DNA of 64,000 bases, from contig NC_088170.1 of the NCBI RefSeq assembly GCF_028769735.1, forward strand, positions 55,833,585 through 55,897,584, read 5' to 3'. Numbering within the stretch: the stretch's first letter is position 1; each line of letters starts with the position of its first letter. Under the pieces are notes generated by a model. That model saw only the letters and a list, made by a program, of their open reading frames with translations, made no database searches and was not told where the DNA came from. Positions 50,601-63,499 of the stretch are shown here, in pieces. The translations under genes and the position numbers were made by a program. Source of the stretch: Zonotrichia leucophrys gambelii (taxonomy: Eukaryota; Chordata; Aves; Passeriformes; Passerellidae).

Positions 50601-52156
50601 AATTAGATTTAGTTTGAACAAATAGGAATTGAAATCTTTTCTTTAAGGCATCAATGAGTAAAAGGATGTCAGCTGTGCAGTCCCTTTACCTTCTGGAAGG
50701 CTTCAAGAGTTGGAATTATTATGGAGTCAGGGAGAAATCATGGATTTCTTCTGAGTATTCATCTGGATTTGAAAGACCAGTTATTTTGGCATCCTAAGGT
50801 TATAAATATTGCATCAACATACATATAAATAATAATATAAATATATGTATAAAATATATAACCTATAATATAATGATATTTACAGAGATGTTTCTGTTCT
50901 GCCTGATCCTGCTCAATCCCCTCTGGCAGGCACCTTACAGTGCTCTTTGGGAGATTTCTGAATGTGAAAAATTCAAGAGGAGACATAGTAAGACTGGTGC
51001 TGGTGAGAACGAGGGAGGTAACATTAAACCACTAAGAGCAGAATCACCTCAGCCAAGTTTCATTTTTTATCACATAAGCAGGATTGTGTTAAATATGTAA
51101 GCAAAGATTTCTGCAAAATCAGGAGGAGGGAGAATCAGCCAACTGCACAGATAAACACATGGCCTGTCATAGCATTTACAATAAACCCAAATTACTACAA
51201 GTCAAAGTTATGCAGGGAGTACACTAAAATTAGTATTGATATGTTTATGAAATAATATGAATTGCCCATTTTTTTTAATCAATCTGAGCTGATAAATCTG
51301 AGGATTTTGCTTCAGGGTTTAAAACAAGAAGAGGAGTCCTTCATGTAATTTCTTACAATATTTAAACACCTTGAGTAAGACTAGGACTATAATGTCAAAG
51401 TGCAGGCAGTATAAAGCTCCAGGTAAGACAAAGCACAAGTAGAATAATTCATTTTTGTATTATCCTTCTTTTTTTTTTTTTTTTTTAAATCAGTTGTAAA
51501 GGACAGGATGTATTCTAGTCTATGTTAGACTTTCCCAGTTACCTTAATCCACTGCCCTGCAGAGTCCCAAAGTCATCAGTAATTACCAGAATTTCACAAG
51601 GGTTATTATTACAAATATTGTATGCAACCAAACATTCTGGAACAGTCTGAAAAAAGCAACCTGCTGCTTTCTCCTTCATTTGCTTATGGGACAATTCACC
51701 AAGAGACAAGACAGACTTTCTAGAGATTCATTTCTACCAATCCAGAAATTAAGGAACAAGAAACACGGTTCACCCACCTTGACACTGAACTTTCCAAATC
51801 ACACATGAAAATAATGTCAGTTCAGTATGAAAATTTTTGAAAGTTTGATATGGCAGCACACTGCATTTTATTTCCATCTAGTTATTTTTTTTGCTTTAGA
51901 TTACTTATATAAAATTTGTTCAAGGTGACATATATTTGGTAAGGACAGTGAACAATTAATTAAATTAATCCATTACAGAATACAACATAAAATTGGGATT
52001 ATTTTGTACTACTAAGTAGCTTTACTAGGCATTCTGGTCACATGGACTCTTCCATTTTGGTAACCTCAAAAAGCCTACCACATATACCTAAACATATTCT
52101 GTGAATGAAAAAATTCATGCTACATTAGGCCAAGCAGACCATGTAGCAGACCAAGC

Positions 52157-52180
52157 AATCATTATATATATATAATGATT
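52157..52180. repeat. 24-base perfect palindrome
   Basis: The sequence aatcattatatatatataa plus tgatt reads identically on both strands. Its centre is a TA run. It is a possible cruciform or simply a chance extension of a TA microsatellite. Confidence 0.95.
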
Positions 52181-54676
52181 CTACTAAAACCCATTTTTAG
52201 AAATGATGTTATAAGCCACTCAAAGTCTTTTTTTTAATGAAAATACTGATATATTTCTAAAAATGTGGAAACGAATCATGTTTCTACAGTGAAAACTTAC
52301 AAGAAAGATGGACATCTGAAAGAAGAGGCACAGAAAAAGAGAAAAAAAGATCAGGGAGGAGTGCTTTAAGTTAGGTCTTTGTGTTGCTTCTAAAGAAGGA
52401 GGTAAGCACCATAATATCAGGGATTTAAATGCCTACTGTTTCTATATAAGGTGTCTGGCATGCAGAGCCCTGGGTTGTAATCACAGGATCCATACACAAT
52501 ACACAGAAAATTTTATATGTGACAGACCTGTCCCCAGAGAAAAGAGGCTGCTGAAAGGGCTTGCAGCCATCCAGCAGGGACATGCTGACCACAGGACAGG
52601 GTCTTGACTGCTGTCCATCTTTATACAGGCTTAGTTGTCTAACGGTTGCATCTCCTTCTGATCCCTCTTTCAAAGGAATACAGCTGAGCTTTTTCCTTTT
52701 TTTCTGAAACCTCAGATGGACCTACCCACTTAAACACAGCAGGCAGTGAGTGGCAGTGATAGCTTTGCAGAGCTTGTACATTATACTTTACTAGTTGAAA
52801 CACTATCCCAAAATAAGTGAGATCCAAGGCCATTTGCCCCTTCTGTTTGAAAGAATTGAACCCAACATTCCTCGGTGCCCTCCCCAGCAGGCTGCCCACA
52901 ACCCCAGCCTAGTGAGTCAGCTGCTCTCTTCAGAGCTGCTGAGCTCTGCAGAGAAGTATGCACAACTTTTCCAGTGAAAGTGGGAAACTGAAAATAGTGA
53001 CAACTTTGTTAAAAAGTTATAGAACGCACCCAGGAACAGCCAGAATCTAGATGCTGCTCTTAGGTGCGTTTGGTCCACATTTTCCCCAATGATTGTCTCA
53101 AATGACTTCCATGAAGTTACTCAATCAATAGTAGTCTGAGTGCTAATTCGTTTCTTGATGCTGAGGGAAAAAAAAATTGTTTTTAATGAGTGCTGTTTTA
53201 AATGTCAGCAAATAAATTATTAAATACTTGTATGAGAAATGAAACAAATAGCTTTGTTGTTTTTTCTAGAGGGATCTGCACAGCTGAAACTTGGCTCAGT
53301 GCGCTTTTCTGACACAATGCACCACTGCCTCTTTGATGATACTTTGAGAAGTTCATGACATTCTGTCATTACTGAACTTGCTTAAAGAGCCAAGTACAGT
53401 ATATTGGTGATATTCTAACATACAGCATAGGCAAAGAAAGGAAAAATCAATAATATGTTCTTACACTACTTTTAAAAAGACTTTATTCTTCTCAAATCCA
53501 TTCACAAAATCTAGTAGCACTGCATATATTTATATAATGTAGGAAGAACAGAAATCTCAAAGCACATTCCAATTATGAATATATTATTTATATTTTATGG
53601 GCAAAAATATTCATTTCCGCAGGCACATTGTTTTCTTTTATCTGTGTGCTTCCTTTAATCCTGTCAATAACTTGGTATGCAGCTGGTTTCTGCTCATAGA
53701 TTTTTTTAGAAGATAGATATAAGCATGCACAGTAGATAGAACTATTCATGGGTAACATAAAAATGCCTGCTGTTCATCAAGATTTCTGCTTGCTAATTAA
53801 CTGGAAAAAAATTGGCATTATATTTTTCTAGTATTTTTAACTAAAATATTGTAATATATTAGCATGAAACAAAATAACTTCTTAGTTAAAGTTATAGTGA
53901 AATGAGAGATTTACTTTTATGTTCTAAGGTGCACAAAATGTGTATTTATTATTCACACCTTGAAGGAGTATTTTAATATCTATATAATTTCAGTATTAAA
54001 TTGTTCAGCATGTTGCAATATCTATCATGATGCTAGCCAAATTAAAATGTTTTAGGGCAGGAAAAATATTACCTAAATTTATATAGGTAATAAATGAGAA
54101 AGAAGCTGAACTGATTTGATGCACTTCAATTTCCATATATGTTATGTGGTAGTTTGTAAAAAATGTCTCCTTTCTTCCTTGAAAGTTAAGAATCTCGTTA
54201 TAGGGTGAGCAACTTGGTAACACTTAAAGGGAAGATTATAAGTAGGTTTCTTCATCAATAAGTAAATTCATCAGTTATAAGAAAAACTCTGAACATTTTC
54301 TCACTCTACCAGTCAAGACAGAATAATTTGCCAATGTCATTTCCCTACTTTTCTGTGCTGTTTCTGGACAATTGTATCTCTCTCCTTGTATATTTAGATC
54401 CCTTTCCATGAAGAATACCAGAAGAAGGATCACATTGCAAATAGGAAGGAGATAAATCTGCTTAAATATACGTCTGGCTGCATTCCATCCATGCAGCTTC
54501 TCAAATGTCTGAAGTAGTAAATACCATGCTGGGATGCATACAAAGTTATCTAATGATCCAGTTTTATAGCAGCTATATATACTGAAATCCCACTCAGATG
54601 AGGGTGTCTGGCTAGGGCCTCCATAGATGGCCCTTTTGGGATTCAAATTCACCTCTCTCTTTCCTCTGTTTTTTTG

Positions 54677-54678
<2 letters not shown>

Positions 54679-54717
<39 letters not shown>
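54679..54717. repeat. Poly(T) run of 39
   Basis: The longest homopolymer in the window, preceded by TTTTTTTGGG. On the minus strand it would be a poly(A) tail, but no retrogene or A-tailed element could be recognised next to it at lower coordinates on the plus strand or upstream on the minus strand. Assembly length errors are likely at such runs. Confidence 0.95.
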
Positions 54718-54721
<4 letters not shown>

Positions 54722-55421
54722 TTGCACACTAGAAAATCTGGGACATTTGATTTGGAGATCATTTTTCCATAAAAATGAGAATACTTCTCAAAGTCACAAT
54801 ACCCTCCCATTCATGGTTCCTGTCAAATATTCTCTTATTTCAGACCTTGAAAAGCTTTACAGTAAGTGATAATTTTTTTATTAAAATTTCTGAGCAACAA
54901 ACTAATAGATTTCAGAGTAACATACTGACAGTGAATCAAGTGCAAAGATCTTAACATCTTATAACATGAAATCAAATATGTTTATGAAAAACATCCTATG
55001 GATCATAGAAAAATACCTTGGAAGCCAGAAGCCCCTACCAATTCCGTGCTCCATCATATAAGTCTGAAGAGAGGATTAACCTTTGTCATGGTGAATATGA
55101 AGTGGGTGACCAGAAACTGACCTTGAAAATAGCCCTTGAAAATCAGTGTAATTTCTTGTTCTCTGAAGGTTTATCCACCACAATACTGTTGGCTTACTGT
55201 GTTTATAAATGAGCCATTACCAATAAGTGAAGTGTGGTTTTGCTAAGTTATAGGGCAGTAAATATGCCAATTTAATGCAATTCAATAAAATTTAACTGTG
55301 CAATATGTGTCTATTATTTTGAAAACCATAAAAATTTTTTAGATAGAGTGAAGCTTACAGTACAAACCAATGAAACTACCTGCATGGTTCTCCAATATTT
55401 GGAGAAAAAAAAATTGCGAGA

Positions 55422-55453
55422 TTATGACATTAAACACTTATGACATTAAACAC
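55422..55453. repeat. 16-base tandem duplication
   Basis: The word ttatgacattaaacac occurs twice in direct succession, at 55422-55437 and 55438-55453, without mismatch. This indicates a recent small duplication. Confidence 0.95.
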
Positions 55454-58400
55454 AGAGGAAGTAGACAATTTGAATGTTGCTAAAGTCAAAATTTAAGCAA
55501 ATAGTACAGAATGGAACTGATTAAGCAAACTCCTAATTTGACACTGAAGTTTGCAATCATATTTCAACAATATGACCATGACCACGTGTATATGCCGCCA
55601 TCTGTTCCTAAATGTGAAGAGTCTTTGGATCACTTAGGATTCTAAAGCATGGTAATGGACCTATTAAACTTTAAAAATACTAAGTACACATGGTAGCGAC
55701 AACACTGAATGATTTATTGTTATATAAATTTCAGCCTGAACTGCTGTGGTCTTTTACTTAGAAATACGTTCCAAGTTTACATTCTAAGAACATTAAGAAA
55801 TACATTCTAAGCAGTAATTTTCTTTGTGTGGAATTGGTAATTTGCCAGACATTTTGCTTTTGAGTCCCAAGTGGATTTTCCTGTCTGTGATACGTTTGCT
55901 TTTGAGAAGCATTGGTACAAAAGCACCATTGCAATGGATTAGTTTGTCTAGATCACAACTGCAACTCAAATTTTGAAAAATATAATCTAGTTTGTAAATC
56001 CTTAGCTATTGAAAACTCTTTATATCTGCTTGCTATGTTTTGTTTATTATCATATAAAAATCAATACTTTAACTTAAGAAGAGAACAATTTTTAATTTTT
56101 TTTCTAAAAAACTTTCAAATCTGTAATTTGAATAATTATTTTTTCCCTAAAAAATCAAATCTGGGTTTGAAGTTGTATAACTGGTTTTGAAGATATTCAA
56201 CCTCAGAGTTTGATGCACGTATTTTTCCTTAAATTACTACTGTAGAACACAATAATGTTTTTAGTAAAATATTTATTTTTTGTATTTTTTTACCAAGTAT
56301 TTGATTTGAAAAATCAATAATTTTAATCACAGAAAGCTGTGTGAATGGATATGGTCGTGTTCTCTAGTTTCTTTGAATATGGGAACTCTCTCCTTTATAT
56401 TTCACTGTAGGCACATAAGACTTTAGTTTAGCATTAATTTCTTCATAACAAGGTTGAATGATCAGTTCAGGAAAAACAAAAACAAAAAACCCCTAGGTTG
56501 TTAATTATGTCATGTTAAAAACAAATACATAAATAAAAGGAAAAGATCATTTTAATTTTTAATTTTGAAGATTCCAGATCCAAGCCAAAAAAATTGATAA
56601 TTGTCTTTTCCTTTTTAAGGTTATCAAATAAGAAAAATGTCACAGAATTTGGCGTTAAATTTAGAAAGCTTTAAGAAACATGGCGGGGAAAAAAGCTTGT
56701 ATATTATACCACTTGTGATATAAGTACTTCAGGAAACGAAACAAATCAAAATACTGAAAAAATCCTAAAAGTCAATGATTTCCAATCACAGGGAAAAATA
56801 TTCCCTCCTACATTTGTGATTCTACTTGCCAGCTACATGGATTTCCATGTGCTTTTTGTAGATAGGGAAATATTACCAGTAAAAATCAAAACTGTTTTTA
56901 ACTGCTCAGACAAAAGCACAAATTATATAAATTCAGATGATGTCTAAATTCCCAAATTAGAGACAGTAAGACCAAAAATAAGAAATTGACTCTGTCACTA
57001 TAGACTGTATTTATAACCTGCACCATGCATTCAAGGCCAGATCCTGTACATATACAATTACAGGTAGCATTTTATTCCATCAGTCCTCCAGCAGTGAGGG
57101 CTATTGATTGTGTTAAGAAAAAGCTTTTGTATCTTGACTGCCAGACCAGTTCTAATACGTTTTTCTTTGCTTTCCTTTCCTTAATTCAGTTTGAGCTAAG
57201 TACTTCAAGAAAAGCAGGAGCAGAGGTTTTATGACAGGTTTATAAACTTCTGAAATTAAAGAGTTGTTATAGGAGAAACAGCAATACAATATATATTTCA
57301 GTAGCATGAGCTGACCTATTACAATAAATACTTGAAAATTTGCAACTATTATTACTAGAGCTTGGAAGTGCACTTCCGTGGTGTCATAAATTACGGTATC
57401 ATTTTTGCATATTAATTATTATAAAATGGGTTATAATGCATGTTCTAATAACAAAACGCTTCTAAAGAATGAAATTGCACTTTAATAAAGCCCAATTCCT
57501 TTTATGCTGTCATAAATGCATCAATTTTAACCTTTTCACAGATCTATAAAATGAACTTGAAATAATAAAATTACCACATGCATCATTAAAAAAATACCTT
57601 CCTCAACTAAACATAGTTTGTGTTTTCTCAAGTATCATTCTGAAGAAACTGCAATTTCTAATATACATGGGAAGTACATTCCAAATACCATTTCTAGAAT
57701 ACAATAAAAATGTGTTTATGTGTTTCAAGGAATATTTTTCATGTGTTACTCATACATTTTAACAAAGCTGCCCAGTCCTTTGAGTAGCTTTGAACTAGGA
57801 TGATCCTTAAATTCGAAGTCTGACATCTCAGTTATCCTCGGAGGCAGTCTGAATTTGTTCTCTGTTTAATATGCAATCTATATTTCAGTTAATTATAAAC
57901 TTTTATTTAGAGCACGTGATGCTGCATTCTCCTGGGATCCTTTGTAACCATCCTCAGTGCGTGTCTCCTCTCCCAAGGCGGGATCTCCCAAAGGTCAGCG
58001 AGTTGGTGGGACAGAGATGCGTCACTGAGGTAGACAAGGTCACCTTTGCCTGGTTTGGAGCATGAAGTGCATGGAATGCCAGAGCCTGCCTGCTCAGAGG
58101 CCTCAGGAGAAACAGGCTGCTGCTGTGTTTTTGTGTGCCACAGGCAGCAATGCATTTGGAACTAGGTGTGCATAGCAGGGGAGGTTCTGACAAGACTGCC
58201 TATTACTGGGGGAAAAAAAAAGTGAGGTCCCTTTTCTCTTTTTGTGTAATGAATTTGTAGTCAGTTGCATTGGGCACTGCAATTTACACTAAATTTTTCT
58301 AATGCTAAGAAAAAAATTCTTATAAGTCACACTATCAAAGCACTTCTTTTATTTATGTGCTATTTCTTTTCATATTATGTAGCCATTTTATTTATTTTAT

Positions 58401-60113
58401 ATGCTATTTCTTTTAATGTCATGTAGAAATTGAGTAGCCTTCTAAAAACTAAAATCAGTTCAATTTAATAAAGCTCATGATCCTTTCACAGTATAGAGAG
58501 CATTATTTTCAGGCTATTTTCATATTTCTAAATTTTCAGTTTGTAATAAAATCCAAACTTTCAAAGATTTATGGGTTTTTTAAGAACAGTGGAATCTCCA
58601 GGTTACCTACTGGACAGGATACTCCACAGCAGTGGATATGGGAAACTGTTCTAAGTGTTAGAGTGTGCCCCATGGGAAAACAAGAGCTACTTTTGCAGTG
58701 ATGTGGCCTTCCTTGTTCTTTCACATGACAGAAGGAAATCACTGTTTGATCAAGGACAGGAAAAGTCACTCTTCTCCACAGTTTCAGGTTTTCCTAATGC
58801 TATCATTTACTTCTCACTCTTAATTTATGCAGGTGTAAGCACCTCTGAATGTGCAAAGCAGAGAACAACTAACTATAACAGTTACATTTGAAAATATTTT
58901 CAGCAGATATGATTTCAGAAAAACCTGATAGAGTGCTGATTTATGTACTAATGCAAATTTATCCTAATGATAGGGTACTTAGATGAAACAGTAATTGTTG
59001 AATTTTCTTCCTCTCCTCCATAACCTGTAATGGTTACTGTGTAAGAAACTATATCAAGGGCTCAGATCACAGTGTTAATATTATGTAGATATTAATCTAC
59101 TTACTCTTAAGAAGCCTATACTTCACTACACCTAAAATCACTCTATTATTGTGATCATAAATCTATTTTCTCATCTATAATATTTTTAATAAGTTCATTG
59201 TACTAATATTAGCAACAAGTACAGAACAAACAGCAGCTAAAAATGTCAATTCACCATCCAAAAGCAGCTAATTTGCTTTTGATTTTCACCTGTTTAATGT
59301 CTAACTTTTAACAATTTGAGCCAATTTGGTTTACAGCCAATTAAAAACTCACTTAGCTGTAGACTTAAATTTCATTTGACATAATTTTATGTCCAGTCAA
59401 CCAATCTGAACTCAATTAAAAGCATCTTACAATGCTTTCTCATTTGCTTTAAAAAAAAAAGTCAAATTAAGCTAAAGTATCATTGGTTTAAATACATGCA
59501 TATAATATATAACAGCAACCAGTGGATAAGTTATGGATATTAAAAAAAAATAGAGGCTTTAGAATGCTCTCTGTTTGATGAGCAGTGATTTAAGTTTTAA
59601 CATTGACCAATGTATTTTAAATAATTTGGCAAATAGGATGTTGACGCATTTGCAACCTTACATCCAGTGTAAATACTTCTTAATTTTTCAGGTCCATGGA
59701 ATAAAAAGAATTAAATACATGATGATTCAAAGATCAAGACTTTGTTCTATCTTTCAGATTGTCAGTATTCTTCATGGATACTAATTTATCATGTCTTTTA
59801 CTGCCAAGACATGATAGGACCAATACCTTTGTTTTTAATTTATTATATCATTGCCAAGGAGAATATTTTTCGGGAACAATTAAGTAACAGAATTCTCCCC
59901 CCTCTGAGACCTATTTGGTCACAATGGAAGAGATTAAATAATGTGAAGGCATGAGAAATTGAAGGTAAATGTCCTACAATCTCAGGGATGGCCACATAGA
60001 AAAGCTAGATTTTTCTCACAGAATGTGCATATATTTAGGACGTTTGAAATTATTTTCTTGATAAAAGAACAGTTTACTTTTTAAAGTTGAGTGTCTTTTT
60101 TATTCTCATTCAG

Positions 60114-60290
60114 TGTTGGGTATGTAACACAATTACTAGCTGGAAGGACTGAGGGCTATGAGCAAAGAGGGAGTGATATCCTGTTGGATAACATAACAAT
60201 ACAGAAACAGCTCCTTTCTCATCCAAAACAGTACTTTATTGAGGTTGCAAGCAAGTCAAGTGGACCAGATTCTGCAAGATGTCCTTGTAG
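60114..60290 (+). other. Candidate internal exon with open frame
   Basis: A pyrimidine-rich acceptor (tcttttttattctcattcag, AG at 60112-60113) and a consensus donor (ttgtag|gtaagtag, GT at 60291) bracket 177 bases, which is 59 codons. One frame is open through the whole block, with splice phase 2 at both ends. The other two frames are closed within 40 bases. The translation contains TEGYEQRGSDILLDNITIQK and then LSHPKQYFIEVASKSSG; it is of balanced composition but not recognised. It could be a genuine coding exon, a lncRNA exon or a chance pairing of splice-like sites. There is no nearby confirmed exon. Confidence 0.35.
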
Positions 60291-63062
60291 GTAAGTAGAT
60301 AATATCTTGAATTCCCAAATTTAGACATACCCAAGATCTAAAAAAAAATCATAACTTGCATATCACCAAACCTCGTGAATAATTAAATGTATGTTTTCCA
60401 CGAAGACATACTGGCATGAGACACTGCTGAATAGTTTGGTGTTCAGTCTCACATTCTGTCACTCCTGCTGCAGTTGGCTCTGTAAAGCTCCTGGAGCAGG
60501 CTCTCACAAAGGGCACCTGGGGAAAATCAAGCTGCACGATGGGACAGCAAAATCATGATGATTACTTTTGAAGATTTTGTCAATGACACGGATTACTCTT
60601 GTAATATTCTGAATGCTTTTCAGTTCAGGTTTTAGAGAAAATAGAGAAACTGTGTTAGAAACAGAGATCAGAATTCTAGTCTCATCTTTCTCATTAGGGC
60701 CTCCTTTATCTGCAGTCATGCCTGTCTCTGCTTGCTTTCTATCTGTTCTCAGAAGTATTACATGTATTACTGCAGTGACATGCTTTAAGGTGTAGATGTG
60801 ATTTCTTCACTTTTTTAGGTGAGCTTGTTGCTATAAAAATTAGTTATGGAGATAGATAAGATATGAAATAGGTTTAAGAGAGAAATAAACAGGAAACTCT
60901 GACAGCAAACACTATCAAGCTTACCAAGTGAAACACTATCACCAATGCTTCATCCACAAGAGCAGCAGCTAGATGTTAGCCTGCCTGGAATATTTGTAAG
61001 ATTACTTTTGACTGATGTTCTGAAGAAGGAGGCAGCAGTTGATCTCCTTTAGAGCTTCCAAGAACCTCTCTGTATTTACCACAAGCTATGAGCTGCAGTA
61101 ACACTTGAAGTTGGCAGCTTAAAAACCACAGCCTTACGGGAGTGTTGTTTGTTAGCACAGCTGATCACATGACAGAACAGCTGGGAGTTTAGCAGTATTT
61201 AACAGGATGAGAAACAACAACGCCAAAAGACAAAAAAAACCACTAGTGCACTTCAGACACTGTAGCTGTATTCCCCATGAGTTGTTGCCAGCTGCAGTAT
61301 TTTGTCAGCACCCTGTTCTCCCAGTACAAAACTTGGTAGCAAAAGGTCTCTGTGTTAGATTTCTGTTGAGTCTTTTGTGCTTATTTAAAACCATCCTGCT
61401 TTGAAGACTAACTGTGTAGTGGGGAATAATAATCAACTGGGGTTTGCTGCTGAAACAGTATTACATGACTCTAGAGAGCTCTAACTCACATGTCAGAAGA
61501 TAGATTGAAGAGATAGCAAGACTAGTATCTGTAGATTTCCAGCTCCTTCAGAGGAGAGGGGAAAAATCTTTTCTGCTGCACTCTGATGTTTAAGGCCACT
61601 TCATGTGAGGATTAAAAAGAAAAAACAGCAATAACAAAATAATAAAAAAAATCAGAACACCAAGCCATACTCAAACAAATCAAACTGACAAGCTTTGATA
61701 GCTCTGCAGCTATCTCTTCATCCTGACTGCCTGGAATAAAGAAGAAGAAGTAGAATGTATGTTTTTTTCAGTTTTTGATCTTCTTGCCAATACAGTCATA
61801 AATTGGAATGAAAATGGCAGGTTATTGGGTTTTTTTAGAAAGATATGATAAAATATTATTTTCACCTCGTTGAAGAAGTTTTACCTTCATGTAGCACAAC
61901 CACAATTATAATCTCACCATTAAATATTTTTGGTACAGTGCTCACACACATACATAGGAAAATTATATACAGTTTTTATGCAAGGGATCTCAACCAGTAA
62001 AACATACATCATAAATCCATTTAATTTATTGGGTTTTTTTAAGAAAGAAACAACATTTTGGAAGTTAAAAATCTTTAGGTAAGATCATTGGTGAATTTTT
62101 CAAAAAATAATTACATTAAAGGAAAAAAAGAAAAGCAAATCAAAGCATCAGGGCAGCATGAAAAGATAATGTCAGGAATTTTGCAAGGCACGCAAGCAGA
62201 AGGAAGGGTCACATGCTGAAATTTCCAAAATATACCTAACACTGTTCTCTGGATCTTCTTTGATTTTTTACTCTACTTTGAGAAACCTTGCTCTTCTATT
62301 CTAAGGACAGCACTGAATATCTCAATCTCTTTGATTTGTCAGAATTTCAAATTCACATTCAGGACAACAGTATCAGATATTCCAACACTGATTATCTGTT
62401 TGATATTAAGGATTAAGGGACAGTTTGGGCTGGAAAGGTAGAAAAAGGCAATAATACCATGGTATGGTGTAAAAAATAATTTTTCTTATCCTGAAAATAT
62501 TATTGAAACAAGTCTGATGATTGTTATTCAACAAGTCATCACCATTTTAACTGTTCCACCTTAAAATTTAATATTATTAGATTTTTTTTAAAATGCTTCA
62601 GAAGGCATAAACTATCCATTTGCCTAATTTTTGAATTGTTTCAATTTTTGTCATGTATGTTTTCAATGTCACAGTAGTGATTTTGTTCTTCAGCTTTCAA
62701 GAAGCAAATACACCTCTCAGAAGTCTTCAATCATATCTGCCAGTCTCATGTAGACACTTCAGTATTTTACAGCCTCTCAAATCACACTAAATACTTTTTG
62801 TTTAGTGAGCTGAATTAATTTTTCTGTCATAGCATGATGTACAGAACAATAGAGGAAAGGAATAATACTGTTAAAAAAAGTGATAGCAGGATTTTCCTTT
62901 AAAAAGGGTAAAAGTACCTTCATAACTTAGTAAAATAACTAGTGCAATCCAACTTCTTTATAGGTTGCCTTAAAACTTCTGAAAAATAATATACTTGAAG
63001 GCAAATATTATATTTATTATGTGTGTAGTTAGCTACTGAAATTTTGGCAGTAATACTTTATA
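60291..63062. other. AT-rich noncoding DNA
   Basis: No gene is established. A minus-strand frame at 60349-60537 has an acceptor-like tract (ttgattttccccag) but no convincing donor. Otherwise the sequence is AT-rich with homopolymer tracts. Confidence 0.55.
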
Positions 63063-63070
63063 TTGAAAAG

Positions 63071-63236
63071 GCAAGGTTCCATGCCCTCGTCTGTGTATGA
63101 AGTTGCAAGCAAAGTGAGAGCACTGAAAGAAGAGGGTAGTTGGCTAAATGCCTTGGATATTACAGTTCCCCATCAGCCGAAAGCCAGAGCAAAGTCATTT
63201 GGAGCTCTGTCTCAGTCTAGACATGGTCATAGGCGA
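63071..63236 (+). other. Weak candidate exon with open frame
   Basis: A frame of about 58 codons before the GT of a gtatgt donor at 63237 reads in balanced composition (for example SSVYEVASKVRALKEEGSWL) rather than as AT-rich noise. The proposed acceptor (ttatattgaaaag, AG at 63069-63070) lacks a good pyrimidine tract, so the left edge is doubtful. If used, its phase would match the donor of the 60114-60290 candidate, a one-in-three coincidence. An in-frame TAA at 63051 prevents the better AG at 63049-63050 from serving a coding exon. Not recognised as any known protein. Confidence 0.2.
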
Positions 63237-63499
63237 GTATGTTTCTGTTTCAGGTTAGGTCCAGAGAGTGCCTGACTTTTCCATCTCTGATGATTTTTAT
63301 CTGTGATAGAACACCTCCAATATGATAGGAAGCCGAGGCTAGAATTTTATTTTTATTTTATGATAACTTCAGCTTTTAGAGCGTGGTTAACCTTTTGAAC
63401 TTTACACACACACCTTACTACACTGCAAACATTGCACTGCCCAGGTGAAACTTTGTCTCTCTCCCCTTACTCATGCAGGAGGAATGAGATAAATCGGAC

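Larger units (their letters stand above)
50601..60113. other. AT-rich noncoding DNA
   Basis: About 9.5 kb without a recognisable gene. Contents include AT-only cryptic simple sequence (50800-50880), a T run at about 51469-51486, a 24-base perfect palindrome (52157-52180), a 39-base T run (54679-54717), a 16-base tandem duplication (55422-55453), a GC-richer unassigned patch (57900-58200) and an old tandem duplication of about 44 bases (58349-58426). The 125-codon minus frame at 54275-54652 has no known relatives by eye. The 59200-59470 interval is rich in CAATTAA/TAATTT words and lacks repeats, which makes it a weak candidate for a conserved regulatory element. Confidence 0.55.

Noticed and set aside
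50181..50606. 141-codon plus-strand open frame
   Set aside because: It lies in the noncoding GC-rich interior of the ERVL-like fossil. Length is explained by few stops in GC-rich DNA, and no retroviral domain is recognisable.
54275..54652. 125-codon minus-strand frame
   Set aside because: No known family resemblance. It ends up against a 39-base T run and has no promoter, splice or conservation evidence visible.
60349..60537. Possible minus-strand exon with a cysteine-containing reading
   Set aside because: An acceptor-like tract is present but no convincing donor follows, and the translation was not recognised.
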